Positions 40,834 through 49,326 of a stretch of DNA of 56,591 nucleotides are shown piece after piece. Positions within the stretch are counted from its first letter, which is position 1; every line of letters begins with the position of its first letter. The translations under genes were made by a program, and so were the position numbers. The stretch spans positions 1 to 56,591 of the forward strand of contig CALXKJ010000014.1 of the NCBI GenBank assembly GCA_944388955.1, read 5' to 3'. A model generated the notes under the pieces. That model saw only the letters and a program-made list of their open reading frames with translations. It was not told where the DNA came from and made no database searches. Origin of the DNA: an uncultured Spirochaetaceae bacterium. Its GTDB lineage: Bacteria; Spirochaetota; Spirochaetia; Sphaerochaetales; Sphaerochaetaceae.

Positions 40834-41342
40834 ATGAGCAAAACAATAAGAACTTCTCTTGTGCGTTCTTCTGCTGCTGAGTATCTGACTTATGTTGCTG
40901 CAACTAGTGGCTCAGATGAAAGCGTTGAACTTAGGTATGAAGATGAAAATATCTGGCTTACGCAGAAGATGATGGCAATACTTATGGGAGTGGGATGTAC
41001 GCACAATCAATGATCATATCAAGAAAATCTATGGAGATTCAGAACAGTCTCGCGAGGCAACTATTCGGAAATTTCGAATAGTTCAAACAGAAGGGGACAG
41101 GCAAGTATCTAGAGAAGTAATCCACTACAATCTTCAGATGATTATTGCTGTCGGCTTCAAGGTCAACAATGAACGAGCCGTCCAGTTCAGGAAGTTACAA
41201 ACGCAATTGTTAAGGACTTTGCTATCAAAGGGTTGGTGATTGTTATACAGAGGATTTGTATTACCAAGTCTTGGAAATGGGAGATTTCCCATTCGGATTC
41301 ATAGACTTATCTAAGGCAGATATTGGGAAGTCCTATGAATAG
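40834..41342 (+). pseudogene. Decayed RhuM-family gene
   Basis: Frame 1 reads MSKTIRTSLVRSSAAEYLTYV to MMAILMGVGCTHNQ and stops at 41011. Frame 2, from 40994, continues the RhuM homology (DVRTINDHIKKIYGDSEQSREATIRKFRIVQTEGDRQVSREVIHYNLQMIIAVGFKVNNERAVQFRK) and stops at 41237. Further pieces appear in other frames (IVKDFAIKG, then TEDLYYQVLEMGDFPFGFIDLS ending at TAG 41340). At least three frame breaks are needed to join them. RhuM proteins (WLTQ, RTI..H, YNLDMIISVG-R motifs) accompany mobile or defence islands; their function is not settled. This gene is very unlikely to be functional. Confidence 0.8.
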
Positions 41343-41368
41343 GATTATGCTCATTGCACCTCCCATCC

Positions 41369-41398
41369 TTGACGCTGTTTGCATGTAGGTGCTACTTT
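41369..41398 (+). promoter_or_regulatory. Putative promoter of yajC-secDF-ispH
   Basis: TTGACG (41369-41374), 18-bp spacer, TACTTT (41393-41398), 31 bases before ATG 41430. A GCACCT/AGGTGC pair of arms flanks the -35. Confidence 0.5.
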
Positions 41399-41429
41399 TT
41401 TGGATAAGACTTCAAAGAGAGGTGTTTCT

Positions 41430-41816
41430 ATGGAAGGTCAGATGATGACTACACTCATCACGTTTGTTCTTATAATCCTTATCTTCTATTTCCTTATTAT
41501 CCGTCCGCAGAGAAAGAGGGACAAGGAAACAAAGGCAATGCTTGCCGCTATGAAGAAAGGCGACAAGGTCGTTACTATCGGTGGAATCCACGGAACTATC
41601 GTTGCCGTTAAAGAGCAGACTGTTGTAATCAAGGTTGATGACTCTGCACGCATAGAGTTCTCCAAGAGTGCTATTTCTACAGTAGTGAACAAAGATGCCC
41701 AGAAGGCAGCTCCTAAGAAGGAACAGAAGGAAAGCATCGCTGAAGAGAAGAGCACAGAGGCTCCAAAAGGCGAGGCAGGTTCTATCGGTGAGCCTGAGAA
41801 AACGGACAAGGAATAA
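41430..41816 (+). CDS. yajC: Preprotein translocase subunit YajC
   Basis: Small inner-membrane accessory of the Sec holotranslocon, 128 aa: one transmembrane helix (ITFVLIILIFYFLIIRP), then RPQRKRDKETKAMLAAMKKGDKVVTIGGIHGTIVAV, the YajC signature, and a charged Lys/Glu/Ala-rich tail. I start at ATG 41430, after GAGAGG; the frame is open 17 codons upstream but that stretch covers the promoter. It precedes secD, as in most bacteria. Confidence 0.95.
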   Translation: MEGQMMTTLITFVLIILIFYFLIIRPQRKRDKETKAMLAAMKKGDKVVTIGGIHGTIVAVKEQTVVIKVDDSARIEFSKSAISTVVNKDAQKAAPKKEQKESIAEEKSTEAPKGEAGSIGEPEKTDKE

Positions 41817-41838
41817 TATTCCTTACACAGCAGATTAT

Positions 41839-41870
41839 GCCGGAGGATTATCTTCCGGCTTATTTTATTG
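41839..41870 (+). terminator. Stem-loop between yajC and secD (attenuator)
   Basis: GCCGGAGGA and TCTTCCGGC form a 9-bp stem (one G-U) with a TTA loop, followed by TTATTTTATT. It would terminate part of the transcripts and lower secDF expression relative to yajC. No ribosome-binding site is visible before secD. Confidence 0.6.
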
Positions 41871-41874
41871 ATTT

Positions 41875-43599
41875 ATGAAGAAAACTGGACGTATTCTCCT
41901 CGTGATTCTGGTTATTGTCGTAGCAACGCTTCTGCTTCTTCCGACGATCAGATGGTATCTGTTCATCCCTGAAAGCACGAAAAGAGCAGCTGCCGGAAGC
42001 AATGAGGATATCAGAGATTATGCGATGGGGCAGGCTGTGAATGGCGTGAATGAGCTTAAAGCGCTTCTTTCTGCTGATAGAAGCAGCCCTGTACCTGAAA
42101 AATATACATACCTTGAGGATTATGCAGGAAGATATCTTAAGGATAAGCCATCAGAATGGACAATCTATTCGCTGCTTTCTGCATTTCCCGATGAGAGCGC
42201 GCTTTTTGACAGCATTGAATCATATTACAGGGATGATCTTCTTGAAGCGAAGAATTTATCTGGAAAAGTCCTTCAGCTTGGACTTGATCTGAGAGGTGGA
42301 ATGTCTGTCGTGCTTGAAGCTGATATAGAATCCTACAGCAGTACGCATGATGGCTATGTCCCGTCACGCTCTGAGCTGACAGCGCTGCTGGAGGAAGATA
42401 TAGATGTGCTCACATCACGTATCGATCAGTATGGTGTCACAGAGCCTGATATAAGACTTCAGGGAGTGGACCAGATTCTCATTGAGGTTCCAGGTGAAGC
42501 TGACCCGGAGAGGGTTGATTCATTCCTGATGGGGCGAGGAGCACTTACATTCCAGCTTGTTTCGTCAGAGCTCACGAATCGCGTTAATCGTGAATATATG
42601 GCTTCTCTTGCAAGTGCGTTTAATGCTGATGGCGAGATAATCACACCACCATATATTCCTGAAGGGTATACGGTAGCAGGATATTATACAGAAGACGAAT
42701 ACGGCATAGACACATTGGAGCAGTTTGTTGTGCTTCACGATGAGGTGGCCCTCGATGGGCGCCATCTTGAGTCAGCGCGCATGGAGCGTAATCCGCAGAA
42801 TAACCAGCCGGTCGTCAATTTCCACCTCGATAGCGAAGGCGCCGATATTTTTTACGCGTTCACATCCCAGCATGTCGGGGAACAGCTTGCAGTTGTGATG
42901 GATGGGCGTGTTAAGAGCATAGCTACAATCAACGACGCGATTTCCGCGGATGTTCAGCTGACAGGCTCTTTCACTGAGGCGGAAGCAGAGGCTCTGGCGG
43001 TCATTCTCAAGACATCTTCTCTTCCGATAGACCTCCGTGTGATATCCCAGCAAGGCGTTGGAGCGACACTCGGAAATGACTCTGTGCGTATAGCTCTTCA
43101 TGCGATAATTGCAGGTCTTGTGCTGGTTCTCGCAGTGATGATCGCTTATTACAGTACTTCAGGTCTTATTGCGGATATCGCGCTGCTTCTGAATTTCTAT
43201 ATGATGATATCGGTGCTGTCAGCATTGCATTTCACGCTGACGCTTGCTTCGATAGCAGGTCTTGTGCTGACGCTTGGTATGGCAATCGATGCCAACGTAA
43301 TCATCTATGAGCGAATGAAAGAGGAAGCAGCTCTTGGAAAAAGCTTCTATGATGTTGTGAATCTCGGATTCGGAAGGGCGTTCTGGACGATTATGGATTC
43401 GAATGTGACGACGATAATCGCCGCAATAGTCCTTTCCGTCTTTGGCTCAAGCACCGTCAAGGGCTTTGCGAATACATTGGCTATCGGTGTCGCATGCTCT
43501 CTCTTCACATCGCTCTTTGTCTCACACCTTCTTTTTGATCTATTTGTCAGTGAAGAGAACGGGAGGAGCATCAGACTGTCATGGAGGAAAAGGAAATGA
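41875..43599 (+). CDS. secD: Protein translocase subunit SecD
   Basis: RND-type membrane protein using the proton (or sodium) gradient to help SecYEG release translocated proteins; 574 aa. One N-terminal helix, the large periplasmic P1 domain starting with LGLDLRGGMSVVLEAD, the conserved VDVLTSRIDQYGVTEPDIRLQG segment, and five C-terminal helices with ALLLNFYMMISVLSAL and TLGMAIDANVIIYERMKEE (D5 motif), as expected. ATG 41875 lacks a Shine-Dalgarno sequence. It overlaps secF by 4 bases. Confidence 0.96.
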   Translation: MKKTGRILLVILVIVVATLLLLPTIRWYLFIPESTKRAAAGSNEDIRDYAMGQAVNGVNELKALLSADRSSPVPEKYTYLEDYAGRYLKDKPSEWTIYSLLSAFPDESALFDSIESYYRDDLLEAKNLSGKVLQLGLDLRGGMSVVLEADIESYSSTHDGYVPSRSELTALLEEDIDVLTSRIDQYGVTEPDIRLQGVDQILIEVPGEADPERVDSFLMGRGALTFQLVSSELTNRVNREYMASLASAFNADGEIITPPYIPEGYTVAGYYTEDEYGIDTLEQFVVLHDEVALDGRHLESARMERNPQNNQPVVNFHLDSEGADIFYAFTSQHVGEQLAVVMDGRVKSIATINDAISADVQLTGSFTEAEAEALAVILKTSSLPIDLRVISQQGVGATLGNDSVRIALHAIIAGLVLVLAVMIAYYSTSGLIADIALLLNFYMMISVLSALHFTLTLASIAGLVLTLGMAIDANVIIYERMKEEAALGKSFYDVVNLGFGRAFWTIMDSNVTTIIAAIVLSVFGSSTVKGFANTLAIGVACSLFTSLFVSHLLFDLFVSEENGRSIRLSWRKRK

Positions 43600-44822
43600 G
43601 CGGTAATACATCAAAGCCAAGCGGGATTCTTAGATACCGTTTTGCAGCAATCATAGCATCATCCCTGTTTATCGCCGTGGGTATTGTCCTCTTCTTTGTG
43701 CTTGGATTCAACACGGGAATCGATTTCGGCTCCGGCTTTTCCGAGCGCATTCAGATAGCACCTGTTGGCTTTGTCGCATCATATAATGGGAAAGGTGAGG
43801 CGACACTGAGTGTCAGTGGCAGAACACTTGAGCTTACCATCCGTACTGATAGCGGTGTTGATGTGACATCATTTGATGAAGCAGATTATCCATCTGTCTC
43901 TGATATCGTCACTCGTCTCAATGAAATCGGAGTGGAGGCCAAGCTTGTAACGGATGCTCCTAGCCGCAATATAGTGACAGGATTCGGTTTCCCCGCAGTG
44001 CTTTCCAGCAATGAGACGCGTATCAACTACGCGACAGACACAGTCGATGTCACTATTGCCGATATAAGAGAAGCACTCTCTCCGCTGGGAAGTGTCAATG
44101 TGCAGACAGTCGGCTCTGAAAGCGAGGCTATATATCAGGTGAGAATCGCTGTTGAGGAGGGTGAGACACAGCGGGACGCTGAAAAGATGGTGAATACGCT
44201 TATCTATCAGGCATTCGGAGAGGAGAATACGGTAATACTCCAGTCAGACTTCGTTGGTCCGAAGTTCTCGTCATCGCTTTTCAGTGATTCAATCAAAGGT
44301 CTTTTGATAGCCCTCGCGCTTATTCTCGGTTATATCGCTCTGCGTTTTCGCTTCTCCTATGCGATTTCCTCGATAATAGCGCTATTCCATGATGTCCTTG
44401 CGATGCTCTCTTTTGTGCTTATCTTCCGCTTTGAGGTCTCGTCAACGACGATAGCCGCAGTACTTACGATTATCGGTTACTCGATAAACAACACAATCGT
44501 CATATTCGACCGTGTCAGGGAGAACATAAAGCTTGAGAAAGGGAAGCCTGTCGATGCGATTATCTCGCTTTCTGTCAGGCAGTCTCTGACCCGTACGATA
44601 ATGACAAGCCTCACGACGCTTGTAGCTATCGTTCCTCTCGCGATACTCGGCTCTGGAGATATCCAGCTGTTTGCGATCAATCTGACATGGGGAATCATAG
44701 CGGGAGCGTATTCTTCGAATTTCCTTGCACCTGCATTCCTTTATTATTTCCATCGTCTGATGCCTATCGACAAGGAGAAGGAGAAGAAAGAGGATACAGG
44801 GGAGGATTATCTTCTGGTATGA
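43596..44822 (+). CDS. secF: Protein translocase subunit SecF
   Basis: Partner of SecD, about 408 aa. N-terminal helix, then GFNTGIDFGSGFSERIQIA (usual GxDFxGG), a periplasmic domain, and helices with VGPKFSSSLFSDSIKGLLIALALILGYIALRFR and TIIGYSINNTIVIFDRVREN. I choose ATG 43596 (ATGA overlap with the secD stop, GGAGG 8 nt upstream); an in-frame ATG lies at 43581. The protein is longer than E. coli SecF (323 aa) through an enlarged periplasmic domain. It is coupled to ispH by another ATGA overlap. Confidence 0.95.
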   Translation: MSGNTSKPSGILRYRFAAIIASSLFIAVGIVLFFVLGFNTGIDFGSGFSERIQIAPVGFVASYNGKGEATLSVSGRTLELTIRTDSGVDVTSFDEADYPSVSDIVTRLNEIGVEAKLVTDAPSRNIVTGFGFPAVLSSNETRINYATDTVDVTIADIREALSPLGSVNVQTVGSESEAIYQVRIAVEEGETQRDAEKMVNTLIYQAFGEENTVILQSDFVGPKFSSSLFSDSIKGLLIALALILGYIALRFRFSYAISSIIALFHDVLAMLSFVLIFRFEVSSTTIAAVLTIIGYSINNTIVIFDRVRENIKLEKGKPVDAIISLSVRQSLTRTIMTSLTTLVAIVPLAILGSGDIQLFAINLTWGIIAGAYSSNFLAPAFLYYFHRLMPIDKEKEKKEDTGEDYLLV

Positions 44823-45646
44823 AACTGGTCAAGGCGGCATCAATGGGCTTCTGCCGCGGGGTAAGGGCCGCTATAGAAAAAGCGGAAACCGCGGCCTCAT
44901 CATCATCGCCTGTGTATGTCTATGGTGATATCGTCCATAGCTCAGCTGTTATGGACAGGCTCCGTGCCCTCGGGATTATACGTATAGAGCGTATAGAAGA
45001 GGCAGAGGAGCCGGGTGCTGTCATTATAAGAGCTCATGGCATAGCTGATGACGAGAGGAAAGCCTTTGAGAGAAAGGGCTTTACGATAATTGATGCCACC
45101 TGTCCTGTGGTTCTTCATAACCAGAAACTGCTCAGGGAAGCTGAAGGTCACGTAATCATAATAGGCAAGAAAGGGCATCCTGAAGTCCTTGCGCTTTGCG
45201 GTGCAAGAAGGGAGGCCGCGGTTGTCTCATCGCCGGAGGACGTGAGGAATCTATCTCCCGGCAGCTATAAAGCGGTATTGCAGACCACATTCCCATCTCC
45301 CTCTCCGATTCTCGAGGAAGCCGAAAGGCAAGGTGTCAGGATAGAGCTTCTCAACGCCATATGTCCCGCTTCGGGTGAGAGACGCAAGGCCTTATGCGAT
45401 ATCATTCCATCTGTCGACGCTGTTGTTGTTATAGGAAGCGCATTCTCATCCAATACGGCAGAGCTGCTCTCAATCGCGAAAGAAAGCGGGAAACCATCTT
45501 ATCTTGTCTCTGATGCAGATGAGATTCCCAGCGAGATATATTCATTTGGCACGGTTGGCATTACAGCCGGTGCTTCTGCTCCTGATTCTCTTGTCGACTT
45601 GGTGGTGAGAAAGCTTGAATCGGGCAGTGATAAACCTCTCTTATAA
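44819..45646 (+). CDS. ispH: 4-hydroxy-3-methylbut-2-enyl diphosphate reductase
   Basis: Last step of the MEP isoprenoid pathway: HMBPP to IPP and DMAPP, a cytoplasmic [4Fe-4S] enzyme, 275 aa. The three cluster cysteines are Cys12 (SMGFCRGV), the Cys in IIDATCPVV, and the Cys in NAICPASGERR. The substrate residues are in IVHSSAVMDRL, IRAHGIADDE and GITAGASAPDSLVD. Start ATG 44819 overlaps the secF stop by 4 bases and has GGGGAGG upstream. Encoding IspH with SecDF is unusual. Shorter than E. coli IspH (316 aa) but the core is intact. Confidence 0.95.
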   Translation: MKLVKAASMGFCRGVRAAIEKAETAASSSSPVYVYGDIVHSSAVMDRLRALGIIRIERIEEAEEPGAVIIRAHGIADDERKAFERKGFTIIDATCPVVLHNQKLLREAEGHVIIIGKKGHPEVLALCGARREAAVVSSPEDVRNLSPGSYKAVLQTTFPSPSPILEEAERQGVRIELLNAICPASGERRKALCDIIPSVDAVVVIGSAFSSNTAELLSIAKESGKPSYLVSDADEIPSEIYSFGTVGITAGASAPDSLVDLVVRKLESGSDKPLL

Positions 45647-45757
45647 ACCATTTTTAGCAGATTGATGTTCTTCTGTTCACATTAAAATCAAGATAGTTTC
45701 ATTTTGTGTTACAGATTGTGCTTTATTTGTCCTAATTACTGATATGCAATCATTTTA

Positions 45758-45786
45758 TTGACTTATGTGAAAACATCGTATAGTCT
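45758..45786 (+). promoter_or_regulatory. Promoter of the hydrogenase operon
   Basis: TTGACT (45758-45763), 17-bp spacer, TAGTCT (45781-45786), 23 bases before the first gene. The spacer contains the small palindrome ATGT-GAAA-ACAT (45765-45776), a possible operator. It does not match the Rex or FNR consensus well. Confidence 0.6.
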
Positions 45787-45809
45787 CATATATGACTTGA
45801 GGAGTAACT

Positions 45810-46091
45810 ATGGCGGAAAAGGAGAAGCTCAAGGTTGAGCTATGCATGGGGTCAAGCTGCTTTGCGAGAGGCAACAGCGGCAATCTCATTGGCCTTGAGG
45901 AATATATCGAGCACAATGGTCTTGCTGACAGAATAGAGCTTGAAGGGCATCTCTGTCTTGGCAAATGCAGCACAGGCCCGCATCTGAAGATTGGCGATAA
46001 AGAATATTCAGGAATAGCTGATCCTGATGCTGCGGCAGATCTTATCAGAGCGGCACTGGAGGAGCGTGATGCAGAATCCGATATACACTGA
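45810..46091 (+). CDS. Thioredoxin-like [2Fe-2S] ferredoxin (hydrogenase-associated, first)
   Basis: A 93-aa protein of the NuoE/HydC C-terminal type. The four ligand cysteines are in CMGSSC (Cys-x4-Cys) and CLGKC (Cys-x3-Cys), followed by GPHLKIGDKEYSGIADPDAA (usual P-x-x-x-x-x-Y/G region). It probably shuttles electrons to or from the hydrogenases encoded next. GAGGAG precedes the ATG. First gene of the operon; it overlaps the sensory hydrogenase start by 23 bases. Confidence 0.88.
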   Translation: MAEKEKLKVELCMGSSCFARGNSGNLIGLEEYIEHNGLADRIELEGHLCLGKCSTGPHLKIGDKEYSGIADPDAAADLIRAALEERDAESDIH

Positions 46092-47859
46092 AGTAACCAG
46101 CTGTCGTGATTGCTATAAGTGCGTCCGCTCTTGCCCTGTCAAGGCAATACAGATAAAAGACGGACATGCGATGATCATCAAGGACAGGTGCCTGTATTGT
46201 GGCCGATGTGTTCATGTATGCCCGAATAGCGCGAAGAAAGTCAGGAATGATGTCGATAGAGTGAAGCTTGCAATGCAGTCTGGGCGAAGAGTCATATGCT
46301 CTCTTGCCCCGTCATATGCCTCGGAATTCGGAGGACGGGAGAAGGAGCTTCTCACTGCTTTGAAGAAGCTTGGTTTCTCCGCTATTTCTGAGACAGCTAT
46401 AGGCGCTGCTCTTGTCACGGAGGCGCTCGATATCTACGCTGCAGAGCATGGTGGACATTGTCCTTTCATCAGTACCGCATGTCCTTCTGCAGTCGCGCTT
46501 GTCAGGAAATATTTCCCTGATGAAGCTGGAAAGCTTGCTCCAGTCCCGTCGCCGCTGCAGGCACATTCAGCATATCTCAGGCATATTTACAATGATGATT
46601 TTGTCATAGTCTTCATCGGACCATGTATCGCCAAAAAGAGCGAGGCTGACACAACTCCCGGCTATCCAGATCTCGCAATAACATTCAAGGAGCTCCGGGT
46701 ATGGCTTCAGGAGGAAGGCATATCGCTTGATGATATAGAGGCTGAGGATGTTGATTTCATTCCTTGCAAAGCAGGCATTTCCACAATCTATCCGATAGAA
46801 GGCGGTCAGATTGCCTCTTCCTCTATCTGGGGAGGAAGCTCTGTCAGATGCGACGCACTTGCATTCTCAGGTATGGAGCAGCTCATGTCCGCACTCGATG
46901 AGAAGGAAGTCCCGCTTGAGTATTTCATGGAGCTTCTCGCATGCGAGGGAGGATGCATTAACGGACCTGGTTCAGACCAGAGCATCTCAATGGCTGCCCG
47001 CAAAGGCAAGGCTTCCAGCCATACACTGAAACGCCTTGATGAACAGGATCTCTTCAAAGGCGATGAGGAATTTGCCAGGAAGCTTCTTGCAGAAGGTTAT
47101 GGAATACTCCATACAGATGCCCCCGCAGCTGAGACTGGCTTCAGGAAAGCACACAGCGAGGATGAGATAAAGAGGGCACTTGTGGAGCTTGGAAAGCTCA
47201 CTAAGGCGGATGAGCTTAATTGTGGTGGCTGTGGCTACAATACATGCCGCGATATGGCTATCGCATATCTTGATGGCATGGCCGAAGTCGAGATGTGCGT
47301 GACGAAGATGAGGAAGGAAGCTGAGAGCAAGGTCGATGTTCTTCTCAGAACGATACCTATGGGTGTTGTCATCGTCGACTCCGACTTGCAGATTGCAGAT
47401 TGCAACAAGAACTTCCTTGAGTTCTTCGGCGATATGGAGGAAGGCTTCATCGATCAGAGCATCCTGCAGATGGTGAAAGGACTTCCGCTTGAGCGTTTTG
47501 TGCCTTTTGCTGACAAGTTCCGTGACCAGTTCTATCTTTCGCATCCAGGGCAGTACAGAGTCCACTTCAAAGATAAGTATCTCCGTGTCACATTCTTCCT
47601 CGTGGAATCGAAGAGACTTCTTGGCGCGATGTTCGAGGATATAACAAGTCCGACTATCAAGCGTGAGACTGTCGTGAAGAAAGCTGAGGACGTTATCCAG
47701 AAGTCATTGGAGACAGTACAGCAGATAGCCTCGCTTCTTGGAGAGAATGCTGCTGAAACTGAAATCATGCTCAATTCCCTCATTGATGCATTCAGTGTTC
47801 ATGGGACTGGGGAAGGCGAGAGTGACTTCCGCGAGGATGAAGGCGGTGATCTGGCATGA
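46069..47859 (+). CDS. hydS: Sensory (group C, HydS-type) [FeFe]-hydrogenase with PAS domain
   Basis: About 596 aa. Order: two [4Fe-4S] ferredoxin motifs (Cys12-51), H-cluster domain (about 75-300), a further Fe-S motif CGGCGYNTC (Cys385, 388, 393, with Cys410), and a C-terminal PAS domain (about 420-535: LLRTIPMGVVIVDSDLQIADCNKNFLEFFG). H-cluster motifs: L1 TACPSA (136-141), L2 IGPCIAKK (Cys186), L3 LACEGGCINGPG (Cys292, Cys296). The proton-transfer Cys of TSCCP is Ala137, as described for sensory HydS of Thermotoga. No signalling output domain is attached; the following SpoIIE phosphatase is the probable partner. ATG 46069 has GGAGG 7 nt upstream. Confidence 0.88.
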   Translation: MQNPIYTEVTSCRDCYKCVRSCPVKAIQIKDGHAMIIKDRCLYCGRCVHVCPNSAKKVRNDVDRVKLAMQSGRRVICSLAPSYASEFGGREKELLTALKKLGFSAISETAIGAALVTEALDIYAAEHGGHCPFISTACPSAVALVRKYFPDEAGKLAPVPSPLQAHSAYLRHIYNDDFVIVFIGPCIAKKSEADTTPGYPDLAITFKELRVWLQEEGISLDDIEAEDVDFIPCKAGISTIYPIEGGQIASSSIWGGSSVRCDALAFSGMEQLMSALDEKEVPLEYFMELLACEGGCINGPGSDQSISMAARKGKASSHTLKRLDEQDLFKGDEEFARKLLAEGYGILHTDAPAAETGFRKAHSEDEIKRALVELGKLTKADELNCGGCGYNTCRDMAIAYLDGMAEVEMCVTKMRKEAESKVDVLLRTIPMGVVIVDSDLQIADCNKNFLEFFGDMEEGFIDQSILQMVKGLPLERFVPFADKFRDQFYLSHPGQYRVHFKDKYLRVTFFLVESKRLLGAMFEDITSPTIKRETVVKKAEDVIQKSLETVQQIASLLGENAAETEIMLNSLIDAFSVHGTGEGESDFREDEGGDLA

Positions 47860-49052
47860 ATAATATCTTCATAGATGTGGATTACGCACAGATTTACAAG
47901 CATGGACAGAAAATCGGCGGTGATGTCTTCCTTCTTTCAAGGAATCCGGAGAACAATCAGATTGTATCTACACTCTCCGATGGTCTTGGAAGCGGGGTAA
48001 AAGCGAATGTTCTCGCATCTCTTACCGCGCATATGGCTCACCGCATGTCTTTCTCGCCCATCGATCTCAGCCACTCTGCGAAGATAATCATGGATACGCT
48101 TCCTGTCTGCAAGGAGCGTAAGATAAGCTATTCAACCTTCACTATTGCGGATATACGTTATGGTGAAGACAAGGAGAATATCTCTGTCAATCTCGTTGAA
48201 TATGACAACCCGCCATCTCTGCGTTTCTCAGGCTCTACGCCTGTAAGCTGGGAGAGAACGCGCACGGAGCTTCAGAGAGAAGGCGCATTCAAGAAAGAGG
48301 TTATCGCTCACTCATCATTCGACCTTGAAATCGGAGATAGACTTGTCATGTTCTCCGATGGCGTCACACAGTCAGGACTGGGTAAAAGCCTGCCGCTTGG
48401 CTGGAGGCTTGATGGAGTGAGGAAGTTCATCAGCGAGCAGATTGAGAAGGATCCAGATATCTCATCTCGTGAGCTTTCGCGGACTATCGTGCAGAAAGCT
48501 TACTCTCTGGACGGACTTGCCTCCAAGGATGATATAACATGCGTTGTGGTGTATATCAGGAAGCCAAGGCGTACGCTTATCGTTACAGGTCCACCGTTCA
48601 CGAAGGAAGCGGACGCTATCCTTGGAGAGAAGATTGCAGCATTCAATGGCCGCAAGATCGTATCAGGTGGAACCACAGCCCAGATTGTTGCGAGACTCTT
48701 CGGGAAGAAGCTTACGCTTGATCTCTCCTCTTGGTCGAAGGATGTGCCTCCTGCTTCGAAGATGGAGGGAATCGATCTGGTGACTGAAGGGATGCTGACG
48801 CTTTCCCGTGTCGCGACTATACTTGAGAAAAGGCTTAATCCCGCAGAGCTTCCGAATGACCCTGCAAGGAAATTCGTGGAGATACTGCTCGATAGCGATC
48901 AGGTATTCTTCCTTGTCGGGACGAAGATAAATGAGGCTCATCAGGATCCGAACATCCCTGTTGAGATAGGAATAAGAAGGACTATCATCGGGCGATTGAG
49001 AAATGCGCTTGAGGAAATATATCTGAAGGAAACTTCACAGGAATATCTATAG
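47856..49052 (+). CDS. SpoIIE-type PP2C serine phosphatase
   Basis: A 398-aa protein, soluble. The N-terminal half has the SpoIIE/PP2C core: KIGGDVFLLSR (metal-binding GD), STLSDGLGSGVKANVLASLTA, FSTFTIADIRY-like segment, LEIGDRLVMFSDGVTQSG and SKDDITCVVVYIR, with the expected Asp residues. The last about 150 residues (from RRTLIVTGPPFTKEAD) are less clear. It overlaps hydS by 4 bases. SpoIIE-like phosphatases commonly follow group C hydrogenase genes; it may relay the H2 signal by dephosphorylating an anti-sigma antagonist or another regulator, but the target is unknown. Confidence 0.85.
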   Translation: MNNIFIDVDYAQIYKHGQKIGGDVFLLSRNPENNQIVSTLSDGLGSGVKANVLASLTAHMAHRMSFSPIDLSHSAKIIMDTLPVCKERKISYSTFTIADIRYGEDKENISVNLVEYDNPPSLRFSGSTPVSWERTRTELQREGAFKKEVIAHSSFDLEIGDRLVMFSDGVTQSGLGKSLPLGWRLDGVRKFISEQIEKDPDISSRELSRTIVQKAYSLDGLASKDDITCVVVYIRKPRRTLIVTGPPFTKEADAILGEKIAAFNGRKIVSGGTTAQIVARLFGKKLTLDLSSWSKDVPPASKMEGIDLVTEGMLTLSRVATILEKRLNPAELPNDPARKFVEILLDSDQVFFLVGTKINEAHQDPNIPVEIGIRRTIIGRLRNALEEIYLKETSQEYL

Positions 49053-49065
49053 GAGGATATTTATT

Positions 49066-49326
49066 ATGAAGAAGGCAAAAGTAAAAGTAAGGATCTGCCT
49101 TGGAACAGCCTGCTTTGTGCAGGGTGGAGCTGATCTCCTGCTCTACAACGATTTTGTCGATCCTGCAATTCTTGCAGAGTGTGAGATTGAAGGCTGTTCA
49201 TGCCTCAATGAATGCAGAGTAGGCAATGGAAGTGCACCTTATGTGTCTATTAACGATAAGATATACAGCGGAGTGAATCAGGATATGTTCTGCAAGCTCC
49301 TCGCGGAGGCTGTGAAGAATGCTTGA
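49066..49326 (+). CDS. Thioredoxin-like [2Fe-2S] ferredoxin (hydrogenase-associated, second)
   Basis: An 86-aa paralogue of the first gene of the operon: CLGTAC (Cys-x4-Cys) and CSCLNEC, then APYVSINDKIYSGVNQDMF. Electron carrier for the catalytic hydrogenase whose gene it overlaps by 8 bases. AGGAGG precedes the ATG. Confidence 0.85.
   Translation: MKKAKVKVRICLGTACFVQGGADLLLYNDFVDPAILAECEIEGCSCLNECRVGNGSAPYVSINDKIYSGVNQDMFCKLLAEAVKNA

Noticed and set aside
40834-41239. A functional RhuM toxin or defence protein
   Set aside because: Several frame breaks are needed to connect the homologous parts, so the gene is dead as sequenced.
45765-45776. Rex or FNR site in the hydrogenase promoter
   Set aside because: ATGT-GAAA-ACAT is palindromic but too short and unlike TTGTGAA-N4-TTCACAA or TTGAT-N4-ATCAA.
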